Source: Actinomycetota bacterium (GTDB taxonomy: Bacteria > Actinomycetota > Actinomycetes > S36-B12). From it: a stretch of 64,000 bases of DNA. The stretch is taken from contig JADKGE010000002.1 in assembly GCA_016717115.1 (NCBI GenBank), positions 496,001 through 560,000 of the forward strand, read 5' to 3'. A program made the translations under genes and the position numbers. Shown here piece after piece: positions 42,603 through 51,254 of the stretch (positions are counted from its first letter, which is position 1; every line of letters starts with the position of its first letter). The notes under the pieces are model-generated. The model searched no databases, was not told the DNA's origin, and saw only the letters and a list, made by a program, of their open reading frames with translations.

Positions 42603-43883
42603 GTGATCGCTTCCGCGGTGGGTGTCGTGCTGCTCGCCTGCTCGACGGCCCTGTCGACGCTCGCCGCGGGATCCATCGAGGCCTCACCGCAGCAGCACGC
42701 GAGGATCCCGCACGCCCCTACGCCGGTGATCGTCCAGGCGCTTCCCGTCGGGTACGACGCCATCGCCGACTACGAGGCCCAGTCCCTGTGCGACGCGAGC
42801 CCGAAGCCCGGCACGCGGGCTCTGGCGGCCCTCGTCACCAAGACGTACGGTCGAGGCCAGGTGGTCGGGATCTCCCGAGGCTGCAGCATCGGCGGCACCA
42901 GCGAGCACAAGGAGGGCCGCGCCCTCGACTGGATGACCAGTGTGCGCAACCGGCAGGGGCGCGCCAATGCCAAGGCCTTCCTGTCGTGGCTTCTCGGTCC
43001 GGACCAGTTCGGCGTCCCGTACGGCAACGCCACGCGGCTCGGCGTGATGTACATCGGCTGGAACGACCGGTTCTGGGCGGCCTACGCGACCGACCGCGGC
43101 TGGACGGAGTTGAAGGGGTGCTTCTCCACCCCTGGCGCCGGCAGCGACACGATCTGCCACCGCAACCACATCCACATCTCGTTGACGTGGGACGGGGCGA
43201 GCGGGCGAACGTCGTTCTGGGACGGCACCACCCTGACGCCCTACTGCGCGTCACCGCGGTCCGCCGCCGCGGTGACCTACCCGGGGCGCTCGGCCGACGT
43301 CATTGCGATCCCGCCCGTGCGCGTGCTGAGCACGCGTGAGGGGAGGGGCCTGAGCCCGGGGATGCCCGACTTCTACGGGTGGGACGGCCTTGACGATGGC
43401 GGGTACCGCGACGATGCGGTCGATCCCTCACTGCCGCAGGAACCGGCTCCCGAGCCCGTCCCCGAGCCCGTCCCCGAGCCGCCGCCAGCCCCGGCGCCCA
43501 CGCCGACGGCCCCCTGCCGCGTGCATCCCTCCGGCTGGCACGGCGATCCGGGCGGCATCCTCACCAAGGTCACCGGCCAGGGCGGCGTGCCCGAGGCCGG
43601 GGTGGCGGCCGTGGCGGTCACCGTCACTGCCCTCGGCTCGACGGCGCCCTCAGACATCAGCGTGGGGGCCACCGGCGATGCGAAGCGCCAGACCGTGGCG
43701 ACCGTGCGGATGAACGGCCGCGCCAGCGGGAGCGCCGTGGTGCCGGTCGCGTCGGACGGCACCATCGCCCTGGGCACGTCGAGGGGCGCCACCGACCTGA
43801 CGGTCGACGTGACCGGCTACTACCTCGTCGGCGACCAGCCCAACACCACGGCTGTAGCCCTCGTCCCTGCGACCTCGAGGTGA
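42603..43883 (+). CDS. Secreted extensin-like zinc peptidase-fold protein
   Basis: The protein (up to 426 residues) has a hydrophobic leader (about 1-23), an ARB_07466/extensin-like domain with zinc-site residues in SEHKEGRALDW and HRNHIHISL, a Pro-Glu-rich hinge (repeats of PEPV) and a C-terminal beta domain ending VDVTGYYLV. It probably acts on peptidoglycan or another wall polymer outside the cell. The leader lacks a basic n-region at GTG 42603; GTG 42618 is an alternative. An SD-GTG mini-ORF in another frame just upstream suggests a recent indel or leader peptide. Confidence 0.75.
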   Translation: MIASAVGVVLLACSTALSTLAAGSIEASPQQHARIPHAPTPVIVQALPVGYDAIADYEAQSLCDASPKPGTRALAALVTKTYGRGQVVGISRGCSIGGTSEHKEGRALDWMTSVRNRQGRANAKAFLSWLLGPDQFGVPYGNATRLGVMYIGWNDRFWAAYATDRGWTELKGCFSTPGAGSDTICHRNHIHISLTWDGASGRTSFWDGTTLTPYCASPRSAAAVTYPGRSADVIAIPPVRVLSTREGRGLSPGMPDFYGWDGLDDGGYRDDAVDPSLPQEPAPEPVPEPVPEPPPAPAPTPTAPCRVHPSGWHGDPGGILTKVTGQGGVPEAGVAAVAVTVTALGSTAPSDISVGATGDAKRQTVATVRMNGRASGSAVVPVASDGTIALGTSRGATDLTVDVTGYYLVGDQPNTTAVALVPATSR

Positions 43884-43971
43884 GTTTTCCCAGAAGTTGA
43901 ACAACCTATGCATCCAAACGGGGTGCGGGGACCGAAGAGGTAGTAACCAGCACCACTACCCGGAGGTTCCC

Positions 43972-44556
43972 ATGAAGAAGATCTCGATCGCCGTAGCCGC
44001 GGTCGCCGTGAGTCTCGTGCTCGCTGCATGCGGCGGATCCAGCGACGCGGATTCGGCAGCGAGCTCGCCGGCCGCCGCTCCGTCGTCAACTGCGGCCAGC
44101 GCCGCCCCGGCGGAGTCAATGGCCGCAGCCGACATCGTCGGAGTCGCCAGCACCACGGAGGGCTTCTCCACGCTCGTGGCCGCCGTCACCGCCGCCGGAC
44201 TGGTGGAGACGCTGCAGGGTCCCGGACCCTTCACCGTCTTCGCACCGACCGACGATGCCTTCGCGGCCCTGCCCGCCGGCGTGCTCGACGCCCTCCTGAA
44301 GCCGGAGAACAAGGACGTCCTGGCCAAGATCCTCACCTACCACGTGGTGCCCGGCACCGTCATGGCCGCTGACATCACGGACGGCGACGTCGCCACCGTC
44401 GAGGGCCAGACCGTGGCCCTCTCGACCGCAGACGGCGTGACCGTGAACGGCGCCAAGGTCGTCCAGGCCGACGTCGCGGCCTCGAACGGCGTCATCCACG
44501 TCATCGACGCCGTCATCCTGCCCCCGGACGTCGACCCGGCGGCCCTCCTGAAGTAG
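43972..44556 (+). CDS. Fasciclin-domain lipoprotein
   Basis: The 194-residue lipoprotein has a KK n-region, hydrophobic core and lipobox LAAC, then a Ser/Ala-rich linker and one FAS1 domain with both hallmark boxes: FTVFAPTDDAFAALP (H1) and GVIHVIDAVILPP (H2). Such proteins act in adhesion or surface structure. GGAGG with 6 nt spacing sets ATG 43972. A strong hairpin terminator follows the stop. Confidence 0.9.
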   Translation: MKKISIAVAAVAVSLVLAACGGSSDADSAASSPAAAPSSTAASAAPAESMAAADIVGVASTTEGFSTLVAAVTAAGLVETLQGPGPFTVFAPTDDAFAALPAGVLDALLKPENKDVLAKILTYHVVPGTVMAADITDGDVATVEGQTVALSTADGVTVNGAKVVQADVAASNGVIHVIDAVILPPDVDPAALLK

Positions 44557-44569
44557 CCAGGCCACGGCC

Positions 44570-44599
44570 AGGCAGGGGATGCGGATGCATCCCCTGCCT
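44570..44599 (+). terminator. Terminator of the fasciclin gene
   Basis: A perfect 13-bp stem (AGGCAGGGGATGC, loop GGAT) 13 bp after the stop codon, without a U-tract. Confidence 0.8.
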
Positions 44600-44648
44600 C
44601 GTCGTTGAAAGGGGTCGCGCGGACCGGTAGATCGCGAGAGGCTGGGCC

Positions 44649-45152
44649 ATGCTCCGCCGAGCCGGGAATCCGCTGCTGGTGATGGCCGTCGTCCTCGCCC
44701 TGGCCGGCTGCGGGACGGGCACGTTCGACTCCACGTATCGGGTGTCCGTCGAGGATCCCACCGGCGCGGTCGTCGCCGTCTCCGTGTTCGACTCCAGCAT
44801 GGGCGACACGCAGGACTGGGCCGAGAAGTCGCTCGGCACCGCCTCGCCGGAACGGCCCTACGAGGCGACGATGTCCGCGGTGGAGTCGCGGCTCGTGCTC
44901 GACGGCGGGCCCTCCAAGACCGTCGAGGCGGGCCTCTACCTGCCCGAGCTGAACCCCGACGGCTGGTACCGCGTCGCGTTCGAGCCCGTGGACGGTGCGC
45001 AGCAGGGGGTGAAGGCGCCGTTCGTCCCGTGGGAGGTGCCCGGGAACCCGGCTCCCGCCATCGACCTGCGGATCCTGCCCGAATCCGACGGCAGCGCGTG
45101 GATTCTCGATCTCACGGTCCTTCCCACCGGCCCGCCCCCCGCGGCATCCTGA
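44649..45152 (+). CDS. Lipoprotein of unknown function
   Basis: The 167-residue protein opens with an RR n-region and lipobox LALAGC, so it is exported and lipid-anchored. The mature part is beta-rich with no recognised domain (RVSVEDPTGAVVAVSVFDSS). GAGAGG lies before the ATG. A small membrane-protein gene begins 4 nt after its stop, suggesting a two-gene unit. Confidence 0.7.
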   Translation: MLRRAGNPLLVMAVVLALAGCGTGTFDSTYRVSVEDPTGAVVAVSVFDSSMGDTQDWAEKSLGTASPERPYEATMSAVESRLVLDGGPSKTVEAGLYLPELNPDGWYRVAFEPVDGAQQGVKAPFVPWEVPGNPAPAIDLRILPESDGSAWILDLTVLPTGPPPAAS

Positions 45153-45156
45153 GCCC

Positions 45157-45453
45157 ATGAAGTCGATGCGGATCCTGGGCCTGGCGCTCTTCGCGTACGG
45201 AGCGGTGATGCTCGTCCTGCTGCTCACGCCCGCCCGTCAGTGGGCCCTCGACCACAGCATCGCCGCCGTGGTCAGCACCGCCGACCGTCGAGCCGGCAAC
45301 GGCGTCCAAGGCTCGGCCGACCTGCCGATGGCCATCGCGGGCAGCGCCGTCGTGATGCTTGCCGGGCTCTGGTTCGGGCTCCTCGTGCCCTACGTGTTCC
45401 GCCGCAACTCGGCGCGACAACGCGCGGTCATCGAGGAGAACGTCACACGGTGA
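45157..45453 (+). CDS. Small two-helix membrane protein
   Basis: The 98 residues hold two membrane segments (ILGLALFAYGAVMLVLLLT and IAGSAVVMLAGLWFGLLVPY) joined by a polar loop, with a basic C-terminal end (RRNSARQR). No family is recognised. It follows the lipoprotein gene by 4 nt and overlaps the convergent reductase gene by 11 bp at the 3' end. Confidence 0.65.
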   Translation: MKSMRILGLALFAYGAVMLVLLLTPARQWALDHSIAAVVSTADRRAGNGVQGSADLPMAIAGSAVVMLAGLWFGLLVPYVFRRNSARQRAVIEENVTR

Positions 45454-46411
45454 TGACGATCTTGCCCGTGTGGTGCTGGCCGCTGTAGTAGCGGAACGCG
45501 TCGGCGAGGTCGCTCAGGGGGTAGACGCTGTCCACGAGCGGCACCACCGACCCGTCCTCCAGCAGCCGAGTGAGGAAAGTTACGTCAGCGTCGTTGTTCG
45601 TCTTCCACATCGGCACGCTGACCTTGCGATCGTGGTAAGAGGACACCAGCCGGCCTCCTGCCATGACGAGGAGCAGTCGGGGGATCGAGCCGCCGATCAG
45701 CGCGGCTTTGCCGCCGGGTCGCAGCGAGCGTCGGTAGGCCCGCATGGAGCGATGCGAGGCGGTGTCGACGATCAGGTCGTACGCCTCCCCGGACTCCGCG
45801 AAGTCTCGCTCGGTGTAGTCGACGACGTGGTCGGCACCCACACTGCGGATCCCGTCGAGCTTCCTGCCGAGGTCGACGCCCGTCACTTCGGCGCCGAACG
45901 ACTTGGCGATCTGCACCGCGAAGGTGCCCACTCCTCCACCCGCGCCGTTGACCAGGACTCTGCTCTCCGCGTCCAGGGGCTTCGCGCTGCGAATGGCCAT
46001 GACCGCCAGGCCACCGGCTTGCGGCACCGCGGCCGCCTGCTCGAACGTCAGGCTCTCCGGCTTCCGCGCGAAGGTGTCGGCAGGCGCCGTGACGTACTCG
46101 GCGAAGGCGCCGAATCCGCTCGACGACATGTCGCCGTAGACCTCGTCGCCGGGAGCGAAGCGCGTGACACGGGCCCCGACCGACGTCACGGTCCCGGCGA
46201 CGTCGGAGCCGAGGACGTGGTACTTCGGCTTCCGCAGTGCGCCGATGCGATTGATGAACGGCGTGCCCGCGAGGAGGTGCCAGTCATAGTCGTTGATGGA
46301 CGTGGTGTGGACCTTGACGAGCACCTCGCCGTCACCGGGCGTGGGCCGGGGGACGTCCTCGGAGCGGAGCATGTCCGGCGGACCGTAGTCGTCGTAGACG
46401 ATCGCCTTCAT
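45443..46411 (-). CDS. Zinc-independent alcohol dehydrogenase/quinone oxidoreductase (MDR family)
   Basis: The 322-residue medium-chain reductase shows the GroES-like N-terminal half (LGSDVAGTVTSVGARVTRFA) and the NAD(P)-binding motif VNGAGGGVGTFAVQIAK. Structural-zinc cysteines are absent, as in quinone oxidoreductases and enoyl reductases. Substrate unknown. The ATG at 46411 matches the family start KAIVYDDYG; the same frame stays open upstream for 278 codons but that stretch is antisense to other genes. Confidence 0.87.
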   Translation of the reverse strand: MKAIVYDDYGPPDMLRSEDVPRPTPGDGEVLVKVHTTSINDYDWHLLAGTPFINRIGALRKPKYHVLGSDVAGTVTSVGARVTRFAPGDEVYGDMSSSGFGAFAEYVTAPADTFARKPESLTFEQAAAVPQAGGLAVMAIRSAKPLDAESRVLVNGAGGGVGTFAVQIAKSFGAEVTGVDLGRKLDGIRSVGADHVVDYTERDFAESGEAYDLIVDTASHRSMRAYRRSLRPGGKAALIGGSIPRLLLVMAGGRLVSSYHDRKVSVPMWKTNNDADVTFLTRLLEDGSVVPLVDSVYPLSDLADAFRYYSGQHHTGKIVITV

Positions 46412-46576
46412 GCCGGTCTCACGTGATTTGGGCGCATGGCGGACGGTATCGCCCCGGCGCGCGCTCGGGAAGAACCTCCGTTGGGCAGTTGCCTGGGATC
46501 CCGGTGTTTCCCCTGATGCCGCGTCCCGTTCGCGCGACCTACCGTGGAGGTGGATCTCACAACGGGAGGCATCATC

Positions 46577-47113
46577 ATGAGGATCAGGCAGGTATTCCCG
46601 ACAGTGGCGGCGTGCGCACTTCTGGCCGCCTGCGGTTCGTCGACCGGAGCGGCGACACCCTCGCCCGCGGCCCCCGAGGCGAGCCCGGCCAGCGTCGCAG
46701 AGCCGGCGCAGGCAGTTGTGGCGGTTCCCATGCCCAGCAGCTCTCCCACCGGCGAGCTCACGTGCGGCAGCTTCGACATGGCCGCCGCCCACTTCCTCAC
46801 GTATGCGCACTACGCGGGCCTCAACGTCGGCACGAACAACGACACGACCGGCTCGTTCAGCGACATGAACGAGGCCATGGGCATCCTGACGGCAATGGCT
46901 CCCGAGTGCGCGCCGGACTCGGTCGAGGCGATCGCGGCGCTCGGAGTGGCAGCAGGCCAGACGGCGGCTACCTACAAGCCGGGCGACGACGAGGCCGTGA
47001 AGGCCGCGGACAAGGCGGCGCTCGAGGAGCTGAAGGCCAAGGGCGTCGTGGCGTGGGACGCCATGGGGCTGGACCCGGCGGTGTGGGACACGACGATCAG
47101 GTTCGTCGACTGA
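46577..47113 (+). CDS. Lipoprotein of unknown function
   Basis: A 178-residue protein with a short signal and lipobox LLAAC, then a Pro/Ala/Ser-rich linker of about 45 residues and a small, probably helical domain with two Cys (LTCGSFDM and APECAPDS) that may form a disulfide. No homologous family is recognised. GGGAGG before ATG 46577 decides the start over a codon at 46544. TACCGT at about 46538 may be its -10. Confidence 0.65.
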   Translation: MRIRQVFPTVAACALLAACGSSTGAATPSPAAPEASPASVAEPAQAVVAVPMPSSSPTGELTCGSFDMAAAHFLTYAHYAGLNVGTNNDTTGSFSDMNEAMGILTAMAPECAPDSVEAIAALGVAAGQTAATYKPGDDEAVKAADKAALEELKAKGVVAWDAMGLDPAVWDTTIRFVD

Positions 47114-47150
47114 CCGCTGGCGAGGCGTTCCCCGGACGTCGTGAGGCCGG

Positions 47151-47522
47151 CTACCCCTCGTCGAGGCAGAGGCAGAAGGGGTGGCCGGCCGGGTCGAGGA
47201 GCACGCGGACGTGCTCCTGCGGCTGGTGCGTCGCGAGGGTCGCACCCAAGGCGATCGCGTCCTCGACCGCCGACTCCAGATCGCCGACCTGGAAGTCGAA
47301 GTGCATCATGGGGCGCTGCTCCCCATCGACCGGTGGCCACACCGGTGCCCGGTAGTCGCTCGCCTGCTGGAAGACGACGTAGACCGATCCCTCGGGGGCG
47401 GCGAGGACGGCCGTCCCCGGCTCCTCGTGGCCAATGCGCCAGCCCAGCAGTTCTGCGTAGAAGCGCGCCAATGCGCCGGGATCGGGCGCTTCGATGGCGG
47501 TGCCCCACCACATGCCGTTCAT
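47151..47522 (-). CDS. VOC (glyoxalase-like) family protein
   Basis: The 123 residues form one VOC unit: MWWGTAIEAPDPGALARFYAELLGW opens it and LLDPAGHPFCLC closes it, the usual glyoxalase-like halves with metal-site-type residues (His in MMHFDFQV). Members include lyases, dioxygenases and antibiotic-binding proteins, so no specific role can be given. The frame is open much farther upstream but the domain starts here. Confidence 0.82.
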   Translation of the reverse strand: MNGMWWGTAIEAPDPGALARFYAELLGWRIGHEEPGTAVLAAPEGSVYVVFQQASDYRAPVWPPVDGEQRPMMHFDFQVGDLESAVEDAIALGATLATHQPQEHVRVLLDPAGHPFCLCLDEG

Positions 47523-47603
47523 TCGAGATCGCACTCGCACAGCCTGTCTGAGGCACCCCGCCCTGTCCAGATCTCCAGCCGCGAATCGTCGGTCGAACCG
47601 GCC

Positions 47604-47609
47604 TAGCCT
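47604..47609 (+). promoter_or_regulatory. Leaderless -10 box (TAGCCT) of the secreted-protein gene
   Basis: TAGCCT ends 6 nt before the ATG at 47616. Confidence 0.55.
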
Positions 47610-47615
47610 TGAGGC

Positions 47616-48188
47616 ATGATCACTCTGCGTTCGAAGGCACTGACTGCGTCGATGGTTGCGGTCGCGCTGATCGTGACCCTCGCGTCCGCACCGCCAGCCG
47701 CCGCGAAGGTGCGGCAGCCCTTCCGGACCCTGTACAAGAGCCAGCTTCTCGTCCTCACCGAACGGAACACGGCCCTGCTGGTTGTGGAGAAGGATGCGAA
47801 CGGCGGGTTCACTGATCGCATCGCGGACTGCGGTGCGCAGGCACCTGATCCGGTCGGGATGACGGTGCTGGCCGACGCACTGCGCGCGTCCGCCGATGCG
47901 TGGTGGGCATCGGCAACCGGTGCGGCGAAGAACGTCAAGGGCATGGTCTCGGCCGACTGGTTCACCAACCCGGCCGACGTCGGCACGGTGAAGCGCGCGG
48001 CGAACACGTTCGTCCAGTACGCGAACCGGGGCAAGGAGGCTCTCTACGGTGTTGCGTCCGCCTACGAGGCGATGGGTGCCGGCGACTGCGGCACGGCTAC
48101 CAAGGTGTTCGACGCGGCGCTGGGTGATCAGGGGGATGCCGCCGACCTCTACAAGACGGCCATGACGACGTTCCGCCGGGTGCTCTGA
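47616..48188 (+). CDS. Secreted protein of unknown function
   Basis: The 190-residue protein has a standard signal peptide (SKALTASMVAVALIVTL to PPAAA, cleavage near residue 30) and a helical mature region rich in Ala and Lys with two Cys. No domain is recognised. It is leaderless and lies 19 nt before a PAP2-family gene, so both could be co-transcribed. Confidence 0.65.
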   Translation: MITLRSKALTASMVAVALIVTLASAPPAAAKVRQPFRTLYKSQLLVLTERNTALLVVEKDANGGFTDRIADCGAQAPDPVGMTVLADALRASADAWWASATGAAKNVKGMVSADWFTNPADVGTVKRAANTFVQYANRGKEALYGVASAYEAMGAGDCGTATKVFDAALGDQGDAADLYKTAMTTFRRVL

Positions 48189-48207
48189 GCGTGGTGCGGC
48201 CGACTCG

Positions 48208-49062
48208 GTGACGATGGTAGCCGTGACGTACGCGGGTTTCGGCTGGATGCCCTGGCGCACCGCACTCGTGGTGGCTGCTGTCCTGCTGGTCCTCATGGGC
48301 CTGTTCAGCCTGAGCCAGCGGACGCGGCCGAGCGTACGGATCCTCGGCGAGGTCGCGGTGATCCTCGGCCTCTACGCCGCGTGGCAGTACGTGGGTGCCA
48401 TGTCGAGGAGCGGCCTCGACCAGGCTGCGCAGGCAGGGTTGTGGTTGGCGGACATCGAGCGCTTCCTCGGCTGGCCGACTGAGGCGTCCCTGCAACAACC
48501 GATCCTCGGCAACGACGGGCTGGTGGCCGCCGCCGACACCTACTACGCGTCGCTACACGCCCCGGTCTTCATCGTGACGTTGATCTGGGTCCTGGCGCTG
48601 CACCGCCGGGACTGGCCGTTCACCCGAACGGTGGCGATCCTCGTGACGGGGGCCTGCCTGCTCGTGCAGTTCAAGCCGGTGGCGCCGCCACGGCTGCTGC
48701 CGTCCCTGGGGATCATCGACACCGCCCTGGAGAACGGCAGATCCGTGTACGCGGCGGTGCCGGGCGCGAATCAGCTGTCGGCTATGCCCTCGGTGCACAT
48801 CGCCTGGGCCGGCGCGGTGGCGCTTTTCGTGATCGTCTCCGCGCGCTCGTCCTGGCGCTGGTTGGCCCTTGCCTACCCTGGCATCACGCTGTGGGTCGTG
48901 GTCGTCACGGGCAACCACTTCATCGTCGACGGGCTCGTCGCCCTCATCCTGCTCGCCGTGGCCGTGGCCGTGACGGTGAGCATCCCGTCTCAGCGACCCG
49001 AACGGTTCGTCCGGCTGCTTGCCCGTCAGAACGCGGGGAGCGCAGTGCCCGAGGCCTCGTGA
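48208..49062 (+). CDS. PAP2/inositolphosphotransferase-like membrane protein
   Basis: The 284-residue protein has about six membrane helices and a lipid phosphatase active-site pattern: PVAPPRLLP, AMPSVHIAWA (motif with catalytic His) and NHFIVDG (second His). Its layout matches the PAP2-like group related to Aur1/Ipt1 in actinobacteria, which may move phospho-head groups or dephosphorylate lipids. GTG start at 48208. A 38-bp palindrome after the gene terminates it. Confidence 0.82.
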   Translation: MTMVAVTYAGFGWMPWRTALVVAAVLLVLMGLFSLSQRTRPSVRILGEVAVILGLYAAWQYVGAMSRSGLDQAAQAGLWLADIERFLGWPTEASLQQPILGNDGLVAAADTYYASLHAPVFIVTLIWVLALHRRDWPFTRTVAILVTGACLLVQFKPVAPPRLLPSLGIIDTALENGRSVYAAVPGANQLSAMPSVHIAWAGAVALFVIVSARSSWRWLALAYPGITLWVVVVTGNHFIVDGLVALILLAVAVAVTVSIPSQRPERFVRLLARQNAGSAVPEAS

Positions 49063-49099
49063 AGGGCAGGGCGCCACTGACGCGCCATGACGCACGTGA

Positions 49100-49137
49100 C
49101 AGCAGTGGGCCGGAGCCATGGCTCCGGCCCACTGCTG
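49100..49137. terminator. Bidirectional terminator: 38-bp perfect palindrome
   Basis: Nineteen-bp perfect arms (CAGCAGTGGGCCGGAGCCA and complement) meet without a spacer between the convergent PAP2 and repeat-protein genes. Confidence 0.85.
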
Positions 49138-49147
49138 ACTTGGTGGG

Positions 49148-50095
49148 TCAGCTGGTCGTTGTGGCGCTCGGCGCGGCCTGGGCGCCGTCGCCGTCGCCGT
49201 CCGGACCGTGGTGGCCACCCCTGCCGCCGGGGCCGCCGGGCCCGCGGGTGTCTTCGCCGGTGATGGCGAAGTTGGCGTCGAGCATGACGGTGGCGTGGGT
49301 GCCGTCGGCCTTGGTGATGTGGGCCTCGTAGACGGAGGTGCCGTCGGAGTCCTTCTCCATGCGGTCGATGGTGGCGCCGGGGTACTTGGCTTCGACGGCG
49401 GTCTTGACCTTGGTGGCGGTGTCGCCGGTCAGTGCCTCCTCGGCGACGCGTGCGCCCTTGCCGCCGGGGCCGCCGGGGCCGCGGGTGTCTTCGCCGGTGA
49501 TGGTGAAGTTGGCGTCGAGCATGACGGTGGCGTGGGTGCCGTCGGCCTTGGTGATGTGGGCCTCGTAGACGGAGGTGCCGTCGGAGTCCTTCTCCATGCG
49601 GTCGATGGTGGCGCCGGGGTACTTCGCTTCGACGGCGGTCTTGACCTTGGTGGCGGTGTCGCCGGTCAGTGCCTCCTCGGCCACGCGTGCGCCCTTGCCG
49701 CCGGGGCCGCCGGGGCCGCGGGTGTCTTCGCCGGTGATGGTGAAGTTGGCGTCGAGCATGACGGTGGCGTGGGTGCCGTCGGCCTTGGTGATGTGGGCCT
49801 CGTAGACGGAGGTGCCGTCGGAGTCCTTCTCCATGCGGTCGATGGTGGCGCCGGGGTACTTCGCTTCGACGGCGGTCTTGACCTTGGTGGCGGTGTCGCC
49901 GGTCAGGACCTCCTCGGCCACGTGGTTCGTGCCCCTGTTCGCGTCGGACGTCGACTGCTGGCCCGATGTCGCGGTCGGGCTTGGCGTGCTGTCAGCGGCG
50001 TTCGCCACGGTCGAACCGACGATGCCGGTGATCGCAAGCGCCGCAACGGCGGCCCCCGCGATGATTCCTGCGCGAGCCTTCGTGGGGATGTTCAT
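49148..50095 (-). CDS. Secreted protein with three near-identical PepSY-like repeats
   Basis: The 315-residue exported protein has a signal peptide (cleavage near ANA-AD, about 33), a Ser/Thr/Gln spacer, then three tandem 79-residue units at 59-137, 138-216 and 217-295 and an Asp/Gly tail. Each unit reads like a PepSY domain (VKTAVEAKYPGATIDRME, YEAHITKADGTHATVML) followed by a Gly/Pro linker (RGPGGPGGKGAR). Units differ by only one or two residues. PepSY domains often regulate peptidases or bind wall ligands; the role here is unknown. Start at ATG 50095. Confidence 0.85.
   Translation of the reverse strand: MNIPTKARAGIIAGAAVAALAITGIVGSTVANAADSTPSPTATSGQQSTSDANRGTNHVAEEVLTGDTATKVKTAVEAKYPGATIDRMEKDSDGTSVYEAHITKADGTHATVMLDANFTITGEDTRGPGGPGGKGARVAEEALTGDTATKVKTAVEAKYPGATIDRMEKDSDGTSVYEAHITKADGTHATVMLDANFTITGEDTRGPGGPGGKGARVAEEALTGDTATKVKTAVEAKYPGATIDRMEKDSDGTSVYEAHITKADGTHATVMLDANFAITGEDTRGPGGPGGRGGHHGPDGDGDGAQAAPSATTTS
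49211..49921 (-). repeat. Three tandem 237-bp repeats
   Basis: Units lie at 49685-49921, 49448-49684 and 49211-49447. The first two in coding order differ by only 2 bases (a GTC/GCA Val/Ala codon); the third differs at a handful of places, mostly near its 3' end. Near-identity at silent sites implies recent duplication or ongoing gene conversion. Confidence 0.95.
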
Positions 50096-50255
50096 TGGTG
50101 CTCCCTTGTGTCGGGATTTCGGTTGACGCCATTGATGATGGGCGACCGATGTTCAGCGCCGACCTTGACGGCGTTCGGGACAGGTAAGGAGCCGGAAGCG
50201 ACCCGAAACCGTCTGGGCAGGATCCGATCGTGGTCGAGATCAACCTGAGGTGAGG

Positions 50256-51173
50256 TCACACCCCGGCGAGGAACTCCCCGACCGAGGCGAGCACGTCGGG
50301 GTTCCACGTCATCCCGGTGTCCCATGCCTGGCCGATGAGGTCGGAGACGAAGATGCTGTGCGTGACCGCGAAGGCTGCGGACGTGTGACGCGGAGCGACC
50401 TGTGGCGGCAGGCCCTCGGCGACCGCGCTGAACCGCGCGACCAGCCCGTCGTTGGGCCACAGCTCCGGGTCGCCTCCCTCGGCCTCGAAGTAGGTGCCGC
50501 CGACCGTGTACACGGGGATGTCATCCAGCACGCCGACCTGGAAGTCGTTCCAGCGGCCCGCGCCCACGAGGTAGTGGTAGGTGTTCTCGGGGGCGAGGCC
50601 GAGGTCGCCCTCCCCGACCCGTGCCTTGAACTCGGCTGCGAACTGCGTGGCGAACTGCTGGCCCATGAGCGCCGAGTCGGGGACCTCTCCGTAGGCCCAG
50701 CGAAGCGGGAAGGTGCCCATCCACGGGGTCCCGAGCGTGGTGAGCGAGCGAGCGGTCACGGGTACCTCGAGCAGGCCCAGCGTGCGGATCGCCGAGCGGC
50801 AGTAGAGGCCGCCGTTGGAGTGGCCGACGAAGTCGACCTCGTCAATCCCGTAGCGCTGGTGTAGAAGCTGGATGAAGCGGGCGAGGTGCTCACCGGCGAG
50901 GTCGATGTCGCCGTCGGAGTTGACGGTGTACTGCTCGCCCAGCACCTCGGGCTGCTCGCCGAACGCGCCGAAGCTGCTGGGATCGGGATCCGTGACGACC
51001 CCCCTGCCGTTCTGCGCGGGGGCGGTGAACACGCGGTGGCCCGCAGCGAGGAGGTACTCGCGCAGCGCCGTGTCGGTGTTGCCGGCGGCCAGGCCGCTGC
51101 CGCACGCGGCATCGGGTGTGGTGAAGGGGGAGACGGCGTCGCCGCCGGACATGATGACCAAGGCGCGGGACAT
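50256..51173 (-). CDS. Alpha/beta hydrolase (lipase/esterase-like)
   Basis: The 305-residue protein has the nucleophile elbow GHSNGG with Ser119, and likely acid and base residues in GLVARFS (WPNDGLV) and VTHSIF near the C-terminus, as in bacterial triacylglycerol lipases and esterases. No signal peptide is seen, so it is probably cytosolic. TAGAGT ends 6 nt before the ATG (leaderless). Substrate unknown. Confidence 0.82.
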   Translation of the reverse strand: MSRALVIMSGGDAVSPFTTPDAACGSGLAAGNTDTALREYLLAAGHRVFTAPAQNGRGVVTDPDPSSFGAFGEQPEVLGEQYTVNSDGDIDLAGEHLARFIQLLHQRYGIDEVDFVGHSNGGLYCRSAIRTLGLLEVPVTARSLTTLGTPWMGTFPLRWAYGEVPDSALMGQQFATQFAAEFKARVGEGDLGLAPENTYHYLVGAGRWNDFQVGVLDDIPVYTVGGTYFEAEGGDPELWPNDGLVARFSAVAEGLPPQVAPRHTSAAFAVTHSIFVSDLIGQAWDTGMTWNPDVLASVGEFLAGV

Positions 51174-51179
51174 GCCTGC

Positions 51180-51185
51180 ACTCTA
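51180..51185 (-). promoter_or_regulatory. Leaderless -10 box (TAGAGT) of the hydrolase gene
   Basis: TAGAGT on the minus strand is followed by 6 nt and the ATG at 51173. Confidence 0.5.
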
Positions 51186-51254
51186 TGGGGCGCGGACGCA
51201 CATGCGTCCTGCGCGGACGCTAGGGCAGACAGCCCGGCCGGGCCGACGATTCGG

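Noticed and set aside
49211..49921. CRISPR-like direct repeats
   Set aside because: Units are 237 bp, contiguous without spacers, and encode in-frame protein repeats.
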